Part shown: one piece after another, positions 23,501-30,976 of the stretch
Numbering within the stretch: position 1 is the first letter of the stretch
How the letters are laid out: each line of letters begins with the position of its first letter
Source: Aurantiochytrium sp. KH105
Lineage: Eukaryota; Sar; Bigyra; Thraustochytrida; Thraustochytriidae
Direction: 5' to 3'
DNA: 64,000 nt
Assembly: GCA_003116975.1 (NCBI GenBank)
Contig: BGKB01000050.1
Location: forward strand, 186,001-250,000
The notes under the pieces: generated by a model
The model's database searches: none
Told to the model about the DNA's origin: nothing
Seen by the model: the letters and a program-made list of their open reading frames with translations, nothing else
Program-made: the position numbers and the translations under genes

Positions 23501-23723
23501 AGCTCGCGCTCCGGAGTCTGTTGGAGCTGTGTGACGCGGAGAGAGGGGATGTCGTCGTTGACAACGATAACAACGAGGAGGAGGAGGGCTCCACCGCGAG
23601 ACTGCGCTCGTCGCGCCGTCCACGAGACGAGCTAAGGCTGACGCTGACGCTGAGTTTGTTTTTTGCGAAATCACTCCGCTCGTCGTCGTCGACAACGTGA
23701 GCGCAAACCTTTTGCGGGGCCAT
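20571..23723 (-). CDS. PH-domain and ankyrin-repeat protein
   Basis: A 1050-residue protein starting at ATG 23723 (MAPQKVCAHVVDDDERS); six extra upstream residues would need a GTG start. Residues 1-255 are disordered with Ser-rich and Asp tracts (a run of eight or more Asp near 110). A pleckstrin-homology domain covers about 262-370: GWLWYHVRMIWKPRYFMYF, then HLIFFRQ, and the diagnostic C-terminal helix Trp in EREKWVDALCEF. PH domains bind phosphoinositides or proteins at membranes. A Gln/His-rich linker follows. Ankyrin-type units lie from about 720 to 960 (EYPIHLACATLQLSAVRVFL, SVLHLAAQFHSTRVVRRLLE, RTPLHIAATR). It is likely a membrane-recruited adaptor; no catalytic domain is seen. The C-terminal 90 residues have no recognisable family and could be altered by an unseen intron. 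Confidence 0.88.
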   Translation of the reverse strand: MAPQKVCAHVVDDDERSDFAKNKLSVSVSLSSSRGRRDERSLAVEPSSSSLLSLSTTTSPLSASHSSNRLRSASSASASDETKRDPPGAGCVVYTDDDDDDDDDAGDDAGDGTIKVDVDVALDNRLQGTKSVRLDRTQRGHRQESVKVYDLASGTLAGTTCVDIFVADEDHAHDERPSPPTCSTIEHGSMGQTLNESGQLQIQEIALRRRSVDGHDESPNVCTEVAAVAKSPPRPDAAPSPASGAPKSRARSGTETLGALKTAGWLWYHVRMIWKPRYFMYFEGGHLIFFRQSKTEQEARAQGPDGKIDLTRDSIVEKSGNRRHKRFRLSIIRRGQPMVRLAADNPHEREKWVDALCEFCGLHYSQSSDTCGPGARGAFVAAGAGGVKGNMAMLSQASQDSIDVLLSSVTSAASLELFQKQKLKQQVLAREQEQQKQQKQKQHSQTLSSHPRQEDGRQELFKHQSFRLRLPAALTPSKMTLPSTASASLSFSPGLHHSPLDGARRHERADSLHMDHFASPMQQRQHRHMVNQQFMHLNFDADVDMDISLDLGLDLDQGHANLYSSFSKPRSGSHYHSRNWSRRPRVASDASLAQHFAQLARAVVALDVDAVRDCIDLLGDATVPPGDSHTFTSSDDPTIHTSKDDEVSLGRMDSGISSQDANLSSGTPSTPALHLLFDETDLRLVDNELHGAARRRIIELLVQHNPRAACAKIQNRRLDCFEGDYVLHAELRRPQPDLCVLESILQASPEALYRCNEITGEYPIHLACATLQLSAVRVFLRHDPHCATMRNGKSLEYPLHAVLNLCTPDDCPEETDDYAVIHEPEVLQIIDALNRAFARTLRRSLRTFDSDSPSFTSKKHRSTPDMGASSRTQPAKGSPTTHDPLEATNASAQSVLHLAAQFHSTRVVRRLLELAFASGSINKILESQDYDLRTPLHIAATRVDETESLVALDVFIELARNFYHTWLDRHGASSAACIRKVPLRAYLTKDLKPRANACAQSAKGRGLSTRAHANPRASDFPTSPSVHGGEASPSGLPSFWGVLFCRPKAS

Positions 23724-25024
23724 GGCGAGTCCGCTTGCCACCGCTGCCGGCCCTCGCCTGTGTCCCCACCTCTCAAAAGAGATCTGCCGCCTCTCGCCTG
23801 CGAAGTGAATGAAATGAGATGGAATGAAATGCCTGCCAATGAGGCTGAGGTTGCTTGCGCCACACTTTCCCGGTCACAGCTTGATATAGTTGCAGAAAGG
23901 CCGGCAGGCAGAGAGATGCCCGGCGACGCCGGATGCCGTGTCGTTGAGGGTTTTGCGTGCCGTGCGCGCTCTTTCCTTTCTTTCCTTTACCCCAGCACGC
24001 CACGCCACGCCACGCAAGGCGGGCCCGCTTTCGCTCTCCTTCCTCTCCCTCCCTCCACGGGCCGCAAACCTCCCCTCTTTGCGCTCGCGGTAGACGCTCG
24101 TCACGCCCCGCACCTAGCCGGCCGGCCAGCCAGCTAGCTCTCCTCTCTCCTCCTCCCGTCCGCTCTCGACAATCTCGCCGCTCGCTTCCGCCGCGGTGAG
24201 CCTCTCCCGCCCTCCTGCTTGCGCTGCCTCCGCTCCCGCACGGTGCGGCCGCGGCGGGCTCTCTCTCTCCCCGCGCCGCAGCCTCGGAAGAGGACCTCGC
24301 TCGGGCCTTCCTCTCTCTCTCTCTTTCTCCGCCTGGGCTTCGTTCGTTTGTCTCGGCCCGGCACACAGAGACAGGCAGGCCGGCAGAGAGAGCGAGACAG
24401 TGGCTAGCTAGGGTAAGGGCACCGGCGCGAGCACAGCACGGCGAGCTCGAGAGAGATGCTGCTGCTGCTGCAGCTGCAGGCAAGGCAGGGACGGCGAAGA
24501 AGGAAGGAAGGCAGACCTGCGAGGGCTCGCTCTTGCTTGGTCGCTTGCTTGCTTGGTCGCTTGCTTGCTTGCTTGCTTGGGTGGCTGATGGCAGCGGCGA
24601 GTGCGGTCCTTCGTCCGCGATTGAAGGCACGGGCGTCCTGGCCCTCGAGCCTGCGTGCTTTGTGTGCTTTGCGTGCTCTGCGTGCTGGCCGTTCCTGCGG
24701 TCGTTCGAGCGTCCAATCAACCACCAATCTTTCTTTCTTTCTTTCCTTCGTTCGTTCGTTGAACGCGAGCGCCTTCTCAACTGCGCTCCCCGCTGCGCCG
24801 CGCGCACTCGCCACTGCGCGCAGACAGCCGCTCGCTTGCTCGCCCCCTCTTTCGCGCGGCGCGAGCGACCTCTCCCCGCTCGCTCGCTCGCTGCCTTGCT
24901 CGGGCGCGAGCAGCGCGCTTGCTCGCCCGCTGCCGTCCTTCCTTCCTCCTCGCCTTCTTCCCAGGCCAACGACCGCGCGGCCTCTCTCGCGCCGTCGCGG
25001 CGCGGCGTGCGCGGCAGCCAAGCA

Positions 25025-25025
25025 A

Positions 25026-25088
<63 letters not shown>
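25025..25088. repeat. (GCAC)n microsatellite
   Basis: About sixteen uninterrupted copies of the tetramer gcac, the longest perfect simple repeat in the window. Read in frame it gives a Thr-His-Ala-Arg or Ala-Cys-Val-Arg repeat, which I do not call a protein. Confidence 0.97.
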
Positions 25089-25089
<1 letters not shown>

Positions 25090-25445
25090 GCCAACGCAAG
25101 CCAGCCAACGCAACGCGAGCCGGCCAGCGCAAGCAGCTGCGCTACGCTCGCCGCTCTGCCCTGCTTTGCTCTCCTTTGGCGCGGCCTTGTTTCAAATTCA
25201 AACTCGCCCTGCTCGCCGCCGGCGCCCTATCTTATCCTATCTTATCTTGCCTCGCCTCGCTTCGCCTCGCCTCGCCTCGCCTTGCCTTGCCTCGCCTCGC
25301 CTCGCCTCGCCTCGCCCGCGCCGCCAGCGCTGCGCCACGCTGCGTACGCGCGAACGGGCGCGCCGCGGCGGCAGCTGCAGCGCGCGAGCGAGCGAGCGAG
25401 CGAGCTTGCTCGCTGCCGGTTTGAATTCTGCTCTGCTGCGATCGG

Positions 25446-25477
25446 GTGGATGGATGGATGGATGGATGGATGGATGG
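25446..25477. repeat. (GGAT)n microsatellite
   Basis: Eight copies of ggat. Related catc/ggat runs recur near 35208-35224 and 57796-57832. Confidence 0.95.
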
Positions 25478-26315
25478 CAGGCGGGTGGATGGAGAGAAGG
25501 AGGGTCGAGGGGCGCGCAGGGCGCGAGAGAAGGCGGTCGCGCGGCCGGCCGTCTGCGCCCCCCCGCCGCGCTGCTGCTGCCCGTGGCCGCGGTCGCGCCC
25601 TTGGACGCGGGACTCGTCTCGCACCGCCTCGCCTCGTCTCGTCTCGAAGAGCAATTGCTACTTTGTTGTTGTTATTGTTTGTTGTTGTTGTTGTTGTTGT
25701 TGGCTGGTGATGTTGTAGTTACAGCAGCAGGGCCAAAGTGACAAATAGGGTGCTTGCGCCATTCTGAACTGTGCCGCCGCCGATAGTGCTCTTGCGGCTG
25801 GCGCATTCTGCACTTGCCGCGGGACCGGCGAACGGTCGCCGAGTTTCGACTAGGCAAAGTCTACAGCGCCGTAGCGGGGTCATACTTTTTCTGGGACATC
25901 TTTCGTGCACGGTACAGCCCTTTTTCGCGTTCGAGAGCTGGCAAGTCCAAGGCGAGCGCAGGCGGAAAACTTGAGCAAGATAGTCAGCGAAAACAGTTGC
26001 TGCCGCTCGCATGAGACAGACACCAACCCTACCAGCGGTGGACCTTGTTTCATGCATCCTCATCCCTATCTCAGTCCCAGTCAGTCCGAACCACGAGGAG
26101 AATTTTTGGGAAGAGACCTAAAAGAACGGCCGCGGCGCGGCAGAGCGTTGGACCGCTTTGCAGGTTTCCAGAAAAGCTTGGTAAGCGCATGTGCATTCTC
26201 GAATGACAAACCCGAACGAGGGCCAAACTTGCGTGCGCGCGCGGCAGGAGCAAGCGATCAGAGTCTTGAGCTGGCTAAAGACCCAGAGGCGTGGCGCCGA
26301 TCGACACGCGCGACG

Positions 26316-27977
26316 ATGACCGAGGCAGAGAAGATCGCGGGCGCCGACTCGGAGGACGTCGCCAGGGACGAATCGATGCCGCCGACCAGCGAGAGCACAG
26401 CGGGCGTCTCCGAAGACGTCGAGGACGTCGAGGACGAACTGAGCGTGTCCAGCGAGAGCAGTGAAGACCGCGACGGGGAAAACTGGCCAGCGCAGGAACG
26501 ACTCGCGCGCGCAGAGAGCTGCAAGGCGTCGGGAAACGAGTTCTTCAAGAAGAAGGAAAATGAAGAGGCCGTCAAGCTGTACGCCAAAGGGCTCAAGGTG
26601 CTTGAAAAGCTGTGGAAGCTCGACGCCGAGGTACTCGACGAGGACGTGCGCGTGCAGTTGACAACCTTGACGGTGTCGCTGCGTTTGAACAGTGCAGTGG
26701 CCCGGAGTCGTGAGGAAAAATGGAAGGAGGCACGCACTCTTGCGAGCAAGGCCATGGACGCGATTCGCTCCGCGCACGCGGCGCCAGTGGCCGAGGCGGA
26801 GGCGAAGAAGCATCTTGTCAAGGCGCTCTTTCGACGTGGTGTCGCCTATGCCCGCATGGGCGATCTTGACGAGGCCAAGGCGGATCTCGTGAGCCTTCTC
26901 AAGATGGACAGAACGAACAAGGAGGCCGTGCGCGAGTACAATGCCGTCAAGCAAAAGCTGGAAAAGGCCCGTGCTGATCAGCAGCAGCAATTTGCAGCCG
27001 CCTTCCAAAAAGCGTCGCAGTCTGGCGGCGTTTACGGAGACAAGGAGGCGGAGCGCAAGCGTGCGGCATTGCGCAAGATTGAGGAAGAGCGTAAACGGCG
27101 CGACGCGTGGAAAAAGGCCACCGAGGCAGATGGCTCGCAGGTTCCTTTCGAGGAATGGTGCAAGGCCGAGGACAAGCGCATCGAAGAGGAGCGCAAGGCA
27201 AAGGAAGCTGCGGAAAAGGCGCAGCGCGAAAAGGAGGCCGAGGAGCGGCGTCAGCGTGCGCGCGAGGCTCGCGAAAAGCGCGAGGCCGAGGGCGACAGCG
27301 ACGTGGAGCTTGATGAGGAGGACCGCAAGATCTTGGAAGAGACCCGGAAGAAGGGCTATTGCTACTTTCGCACGCAACGCTCGGCCGAGGACGAGCGTTT
27401 GCTGCAGCAAAACCAGGGTCCAGCACGTCTCAACTCGAGCACCGGCGAGTCTGCCTCTCCGAGTCCCAGCACTGCATCTGCTGATGCTGTCAAGCGGAGT
27501 ACGTCGTCGACGTCTGCGTGGAACGCCAATGGAACGACGTGGGAGGAGCGCGACGTGTCTAAGGCGGCACAGCAGGGCCTGGAAGAGGCGCTCGGCACTG
27601 TGCGCGTCGAGACTGTCGTCGATGGACGCAAAGCGGTCGCCTTTGTGGACAAGGTGAGCAAGGTCGATGGTGACGCGCAGATTATTCTTGCGCGCGGCAA
27701 GCCTGCTGGTGTTTATGATATGTCTGCAAGTCTCTCTTGGAAAGCTACTTGCGAGGTGGGGCCTGATGGGGCCGAAGTGACGGAGGCTCGCGGTACCTTG
27801 AAGATGCCAGACATTGCCAATGGCGTTGACGCGCGTAATTATGATGTCTCGTGTACGACGAAACGCGCTTTTGAGGAGCCGAACAAGGCCAGCCTCGATC
27901 CCTTGCTGCGGCTTTTGCGACGTGAAGTGTGCAAGGTGACTGCAACTTTTGTCGAGAATCTGCCTGATCGTGTCTAA
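26316..27977 (+). CDS. TPR plus Aha1-N domain protein, likely Hsp90 co-chaperone
   Basis: A 553-residue protein from ATG 26316 (MTEAEKIAGADSED); the frame is open upstream to a GTG at 25905, but that part is not protein-like. Residues 1-57 are acidic. A three-unit TPR array covers about 58-215 (AESCKASGNEFFKKKENEEAVKLY, LNSAVARSREEKWKEA, KALFRRGVAYARMGDLDEA), the layout of Hsp90/Hsp70-binding TPR proteins such as FKBP51 and TTC4. A charged coiled coil (about 235-345, KRIEEERKAKEAAEKAQ) follows. Residues about 407-550 match the N-terminal domain of Aha1, which stimulates Hsp90 ATPase: NGTTWEERDVSKAAQQ, KVDGDAQI, LSWKATCEV, TLKMPDI and a final amphipathic helix. The protein lacks the separate Aha1 C-terminal (START-like) domain. 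The combination suggests a single-chain Hsp90 regulator; this function is inferred. Confidence 0.88.
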   Translation: MTEAEKIAGADSEDVARDESMPPTSESTAGVSEDVEDVEDELSVSSESSEDRDGENWPAQERLARAESCKASGNEFFKKKENEEAVKLYAKGLKVLEKLWKLDAEVLDEDVRVQLTTLTVSLRLNSAVARSREEKWKEARTLASKAMDAIRSAHAAPVAEAEAKKHLVKALFRRGVAYARMGDLDEAKADLVSLLKMDRTNKEAVREYNAVKQKLEKARADQQQQFAAAFQKASQSGGVYGDKEAERKRAALRKIEEERKRRDAWKKATEADGSQVPFEEWCKAEDKRIEEERKAKEAAEKAQREKEAEERRQRAREAREKREAEGDSDVELDEEDRKILEETRKKGYCYFRTQRSAEDERLLQQNQGPARLNSSTGESASPSPSTASADAVKRSTSSTSAWNANGTTWEERDVSKAAQQGLEEALGTVRVETVVDGRKAVAFVDKVSKVDGDAQIILARGKPAGVYDMSASLSWKATCEVGPDGAEVTEARGTLKMPDIANGVDARNYDVSCTTKRAFEEPNKASLDPLLRLLRREVCKVTATFVENLPDRV

Positions 27978-28324
27978 AATCCCTTTTATTTTCCCTCTTT
28001 CTCTTAGTTTATCCTTGCATTTCTCTGATGGTCTGTGAGTCGGGCGAACTCGCGCAAGGGCATTGCCAATCTGTTCTTCATGCTCTTTTGCACCAAAAAG
28101 TATTGAATGTCCGCACCAAAGAAACTGGGCGCTGTCTCCTTTCGTGCAAGTCTGGGCGTATTTTGGTTGCTTGGAAGTTACTTGCTTCGAGGACTTTTTG
28201 CCAAAAGGAGATCATCTTTATTCTTTCCCTGTGGAAAATAGCTTTCCTACTCTTAATTTCAAAAAAGTGGAACGAATAGAGAAGAAGCGCTGTTTCTTCT
28301 CGATCAAAGTGCCAAGACATTGGT
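27978..28324. other. 3' flank of the TPR-Aha1 gene
   Basis: AT-richer than the coding DNA with ttttattttccctctttctc just after the stop codon; consistent with a 3' untranslated region. No gene supported. Confidence 0.5.
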
Positions 28325-29050
28325 TTTTTAAGACCGTCTCCACGTAAGACCAGGAGACGATTTCCCATATTGGTGTACGGAGATTTGGCACTCGCGATAT
28401 TCCGCACTTCAGCCAATCGCCTCGCCGACGCGCAGGCTCGCTCCGCCGCCCTCTGGCTGCTCAGAACACCCGGCGGCACGGCCGTGCAAGCCTTCGTTGT
28501 AAAGTTGTGTTACCCCCCTTTTTTCACCTCATGCGTCTAATCATCGACGATGGACCAGCGCAGAACTGCGCGAAAGGGCGACTTTGCGCGGGCTTTGCGA
28601 CCGTGTTCGTGGAGGAGACTGCCGCGCAGCTGGGCTAGATGGCAGGCACAGACAAGGAAACGCGTGGAGAAAACAAATTCGCTGCTATATATCGTTGTTG
28701 GTCGGTTTTGCTTGCATTTTGCGATATTTGGTCTTCACGTTGGCAATCTTTGCCTTGATCTGGGTCTCTGTAAGGAAGCTAGCTGGCTTGGGCCCAACGT
28801 GTTGATCAAGAAAGGTCTTCNACTCTCTGCCCATATTAGCGCCTATTACCACCACCCCACGCGGCCCGCAAACGCGATAACTTTTCGTCTACGAAATTTC
28901 GCGGCTCAAAAAGACCAGATTCGTGCTCTCCAGGCCGAGCCGAAGCCAGGCGTCCTCGCCGCGGTCTGCGAAACGCAAGTGCGGATTTTCGGGTCTGTCA
29001 AATCTCCGTATATTTTTGCTCCTGCTCTTATAAAAAGACGGTCTTAAAAA
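28325..29050. mobile_element. Non-autonomous or decayed DNA transposon with long terminal inverted repeats
   Basis: The ends carry a perfect 15-base inverted repeat (tttttaagaccgtct at 28325-28339, its complement at 29036-29050). The similarity continues inward for about 75-85 bases with small gaps: shared blocks include tacggagatttg (left near 28376) and tccgcactt (left near 28401) with complements near 29005 and 28978. The ends may alternatively be set at TTAA on both sides (28328-28331 and 29044-29047), which would be a TTAA target duplication. Inside, on the minus strand near 28840-28700, a short frame reads KTFLDQHVGPKPASFL and TETQIKAKIANVKTKYRKMQ, reminiscent of SANT/Myb-like DNA-binding regions in transposons. 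The sequence contains one ambiguous base (28821). Confidence 0.75.
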
Positions 29051-29146
29051 TTAAACTTGATGCGAAGGACAAGCAAAAACATCATCGTTCGCAAGGACTT
29101 TAATCGCAGGAAAGATTCAATGAACAGAAAAAGGGATCTCATAACT

Positions 29147-29395
29147 CAAAAAGACAATTTCGACTCCCAATGCGAGGAAATCGGATGTGAGGAGAGTTTT
29201 AAGAACACCTCAAGGTTCACAAGACAAACAAAACTTGAAACACAGGAAACGTTAAAATGAAGCCTTACAATCCAAAAAGACAGTTTCGAATCACAATGCA
29301 AGAAAGTCGGATGTGAGGCATGGCAAACATCCATCTCACGGTCCTCAAGACAAACAAAGATTGATGCGAGGAAAGGAAAAAACCTCATGGTTCAA
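29147..29395. repeat. Imperfect 125-bp direct duplication
   Basis: caaaaagaca.tttcga at 29147 recurs at 29272. Both copies continue with caatgc.a..aa.tcggatgtgagg and end with caagacaaacaaa, about 80 percent alike by eye. It lies just outside the inverted-repeat element at 28325-29050 and shares its low GC content, so it may be a further mobile-element remnant. Confidence 0.7.
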
Positions 29396-29899
29396 GTTCT
29401 GGCTAGCTACAATACGGATATAAGAAAAAGACTCAAAAGTTTTCGAGGCGCAAGCGGCGGCTTGGACGGAAAGCGGATGGTCCAAAAATAAAAACGAAAA
29501 CAGAGTAACGAGGGCGCGAGAAGGACTTTCTTCCCAAACTCGGCCGCGTCTCGTTCGATCGTGTTCCTTGTCGTCGTCGTCGTCATCGTCTATTGAGTAG
29601 GTTCGTAGTACGTATCGATCATTTTTTTCCCCGTGCGGCGCAACACGACGCCGCCAACGAGCTCTGTGGCCCATGACGCGTGTCTCATGAATGAATGAAC
29701 TTGCTGGCGTGGACCGCAAATGGGCACGCAGAGCAGTAAAGGAGAAAAAAGGGACAGAGTTGCCGCAAATACTTGTGGCGGCGACCCTCGCCCATATGGT
29801 ATGAGTGTCTGACTGTGTTGTCTCAGGATTGTGTATGGAGGGAGGAGCACTGCAGGCTTCGTTGCACGTGCTCATCATAGATAATCATGGGAAAAAACA
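29396..29899. other. 3' flank of the triple-WW gene
   Basis: Intermediate GC, with a cgtcgtcgtcgtcatcgtc run near 29570. Open frames of up to 177 residues exist on the minus strand but show no domain and use unlikely starts. I see no gene. Confidence 0.5.
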
Positions 29900-30976
29900 T
29901 CATCCTGCAAGCGGATGGGTGCGACGGGGCTCGCCGGTTTTCCTGTTGTACCAGGTGAGCTTGCCCGTGTCCGGATCTCGGCTGCGGAGCCAATAGTTCT
30001 TACGCTCCGGGCCGAGACTAGCTGGCCTCGTCCAGGTCGTCTCGCGGGTCTGCTTGTGAAACCAATAGGTACGGCGCGTGGTGGGATCGAGCACGCGCGT
30101 CCACTGACGGGCTGCGTCAGCGGCTGCTGCAGCGGCAGCGGCCTCGGAGCTGGCGGCGGAAGCGGAGGCCTCGGCCTGCTGCGCGTCGGCGACAACCGTG
30201 GCGGCGGGCGTGGCGCCCGGGATGGCGCGCGCGGCGGCGGCTTGCAGAGCCTGCTGGCGGGCGAGGGCGTTTTGCGCCTGCTCGAGCGGATTTCTCGATT
30301 CGCTCGAGAAGCGCTGGCGCTTGAGCTGCGACGCGACGCCCGAGGCGGCGCGCTTGCGGCCCTCGTTCATCATCGTCGCCGACGAAGACGCGGAGGCCGA
30401 CGTGGTGGTTGTCCTTGTGTCGGCGTCAGTGGTGCGTGCGCGTGTGCGCTTCGCGGTGGATTTGAGATTTGCAGCCCCGGTCTTCACTTGGGCATCCGCA
30501 GTTGCAGAAGTAGGGGCTTCACCTTTTTTCGCTCCTCCTTGATGGTCTGCTGCTTTGGTTGACGCCGCAGCGGAGGCTGGCTTCTCATACGCCGTCTCGC
30601 CTGTGCTGCTGTTGAACCAGTAGGTCCGCTTCGTCTCCGGCTCGACGAGCTCTGACCAGGCGCTGGGGCTCTCTTGCAGCGCGGGTGCACCGTTGACGGC
30701 CGCGTCGCTGGCGGCCCTCCTGGCTACTGCTTCGCCGTCGTCCTTGGCCTCGTCTGCAGCAGCAGCAGCACTGGCGGTGGCGGCTTGCGGTGCACGCTTT
30801 GCCGGGAACTGTGGCGTGTGGCGCGTCGCGGCGAAGACGCCCTCCTTGCGCGCCTTGAAGCCCGGCTGGTCGGCGGCGGTCATCTTGAAGGCCTTCCAGT
30901 CGCGTTGGCCGTCGCTCTCGCGCACGCCCTTGCTGGTCACAGCCTCCACCTTGCTCAAGGCCTCCATAGATGCCAT
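29900..30976 (-). CDS. WW-domain protein with three WW-like units
   Basis: A 358-residue protein from ATG 30976 (MASMEALSKVEAVTSKG). The frame continues upstream only through a TTG, then a TAA. WW-like unit 1 lies near residues 105-135 (WSELVEPETKRTYWFNSSTGETAYEKP; second Trp replaced by Tyr). Unit 2, near 290-320, is canonical: WTRVLDPTTRRTYWFHKQ...TTWTRP. Unit 3 ends the protein (NYWLRSRDPDTGKLTWYN...RRTHP; second Trp replaced). Between them are Ala-rich, Thr-rich and basic KRTRARTT and RKRAASG segments. The N-terminal block DWKAFKMTAADQPGFKARKEGVF is unusual in being non-repetitive. A role in nuclear RNA or transcription processes would fit (compare splicing WW proteins) but is only inferred. 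It is unrelated to the tandem-WW gene at 16184 outside the WW fold. Confidence 0.82.
   Translation of the reverse strand: MASMEALSKVEAVTSKGVRESDGQRDWKAFKMTAADQPGFKARKEGVFAATRHTPQFPAKRAPQAATASAAAAADEAKDDGEAVARRAASDAAVNGAPALQESPSAWSELVEPETKRTYWFNSSTGETAYEKPASAAASTKAADHQGGAKKGEAPTSATADAQVKTGAANLKSTAKRTRARTTDADTRTTTTSASASSSATMMNEGRKRAASGVASQLKRQRFSSESRNPLEQAQNALARQQALQAAAARAIPGATPAATVVADAQQAEASASAASSEAAAAAAAADAARQWTRVLDPTTRRTYWFHKQTRETTWTRPASLGPERKNYWLRSRDPDTGKLTWYNRKTGEPRRTHPLAG

Larger units (their letters stand above)
23724..26315. other. 2.6 kb divergent intergenic region rich in simple repeats
   Basis: Lies between the PH-ankyrin gene (minus) and the TPR-Aha1 gene (plus). It is C/T-biased near 23950-24350 and carries gctt, gcac, cgcctc, ggat and gtt microsatellites. 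From 25740 base composition turns normal, likely promoter and leader of the downstream gene. Long open frames here translate repeats only. Confidence 0.6.

Noticed and set aside
24777..25113. Frames encoding Ala-Cys-Val-Arg or Thr-His-Ala-Arg repeats
   Set aside because: They are translations of the (GCAC)n microsatellite.
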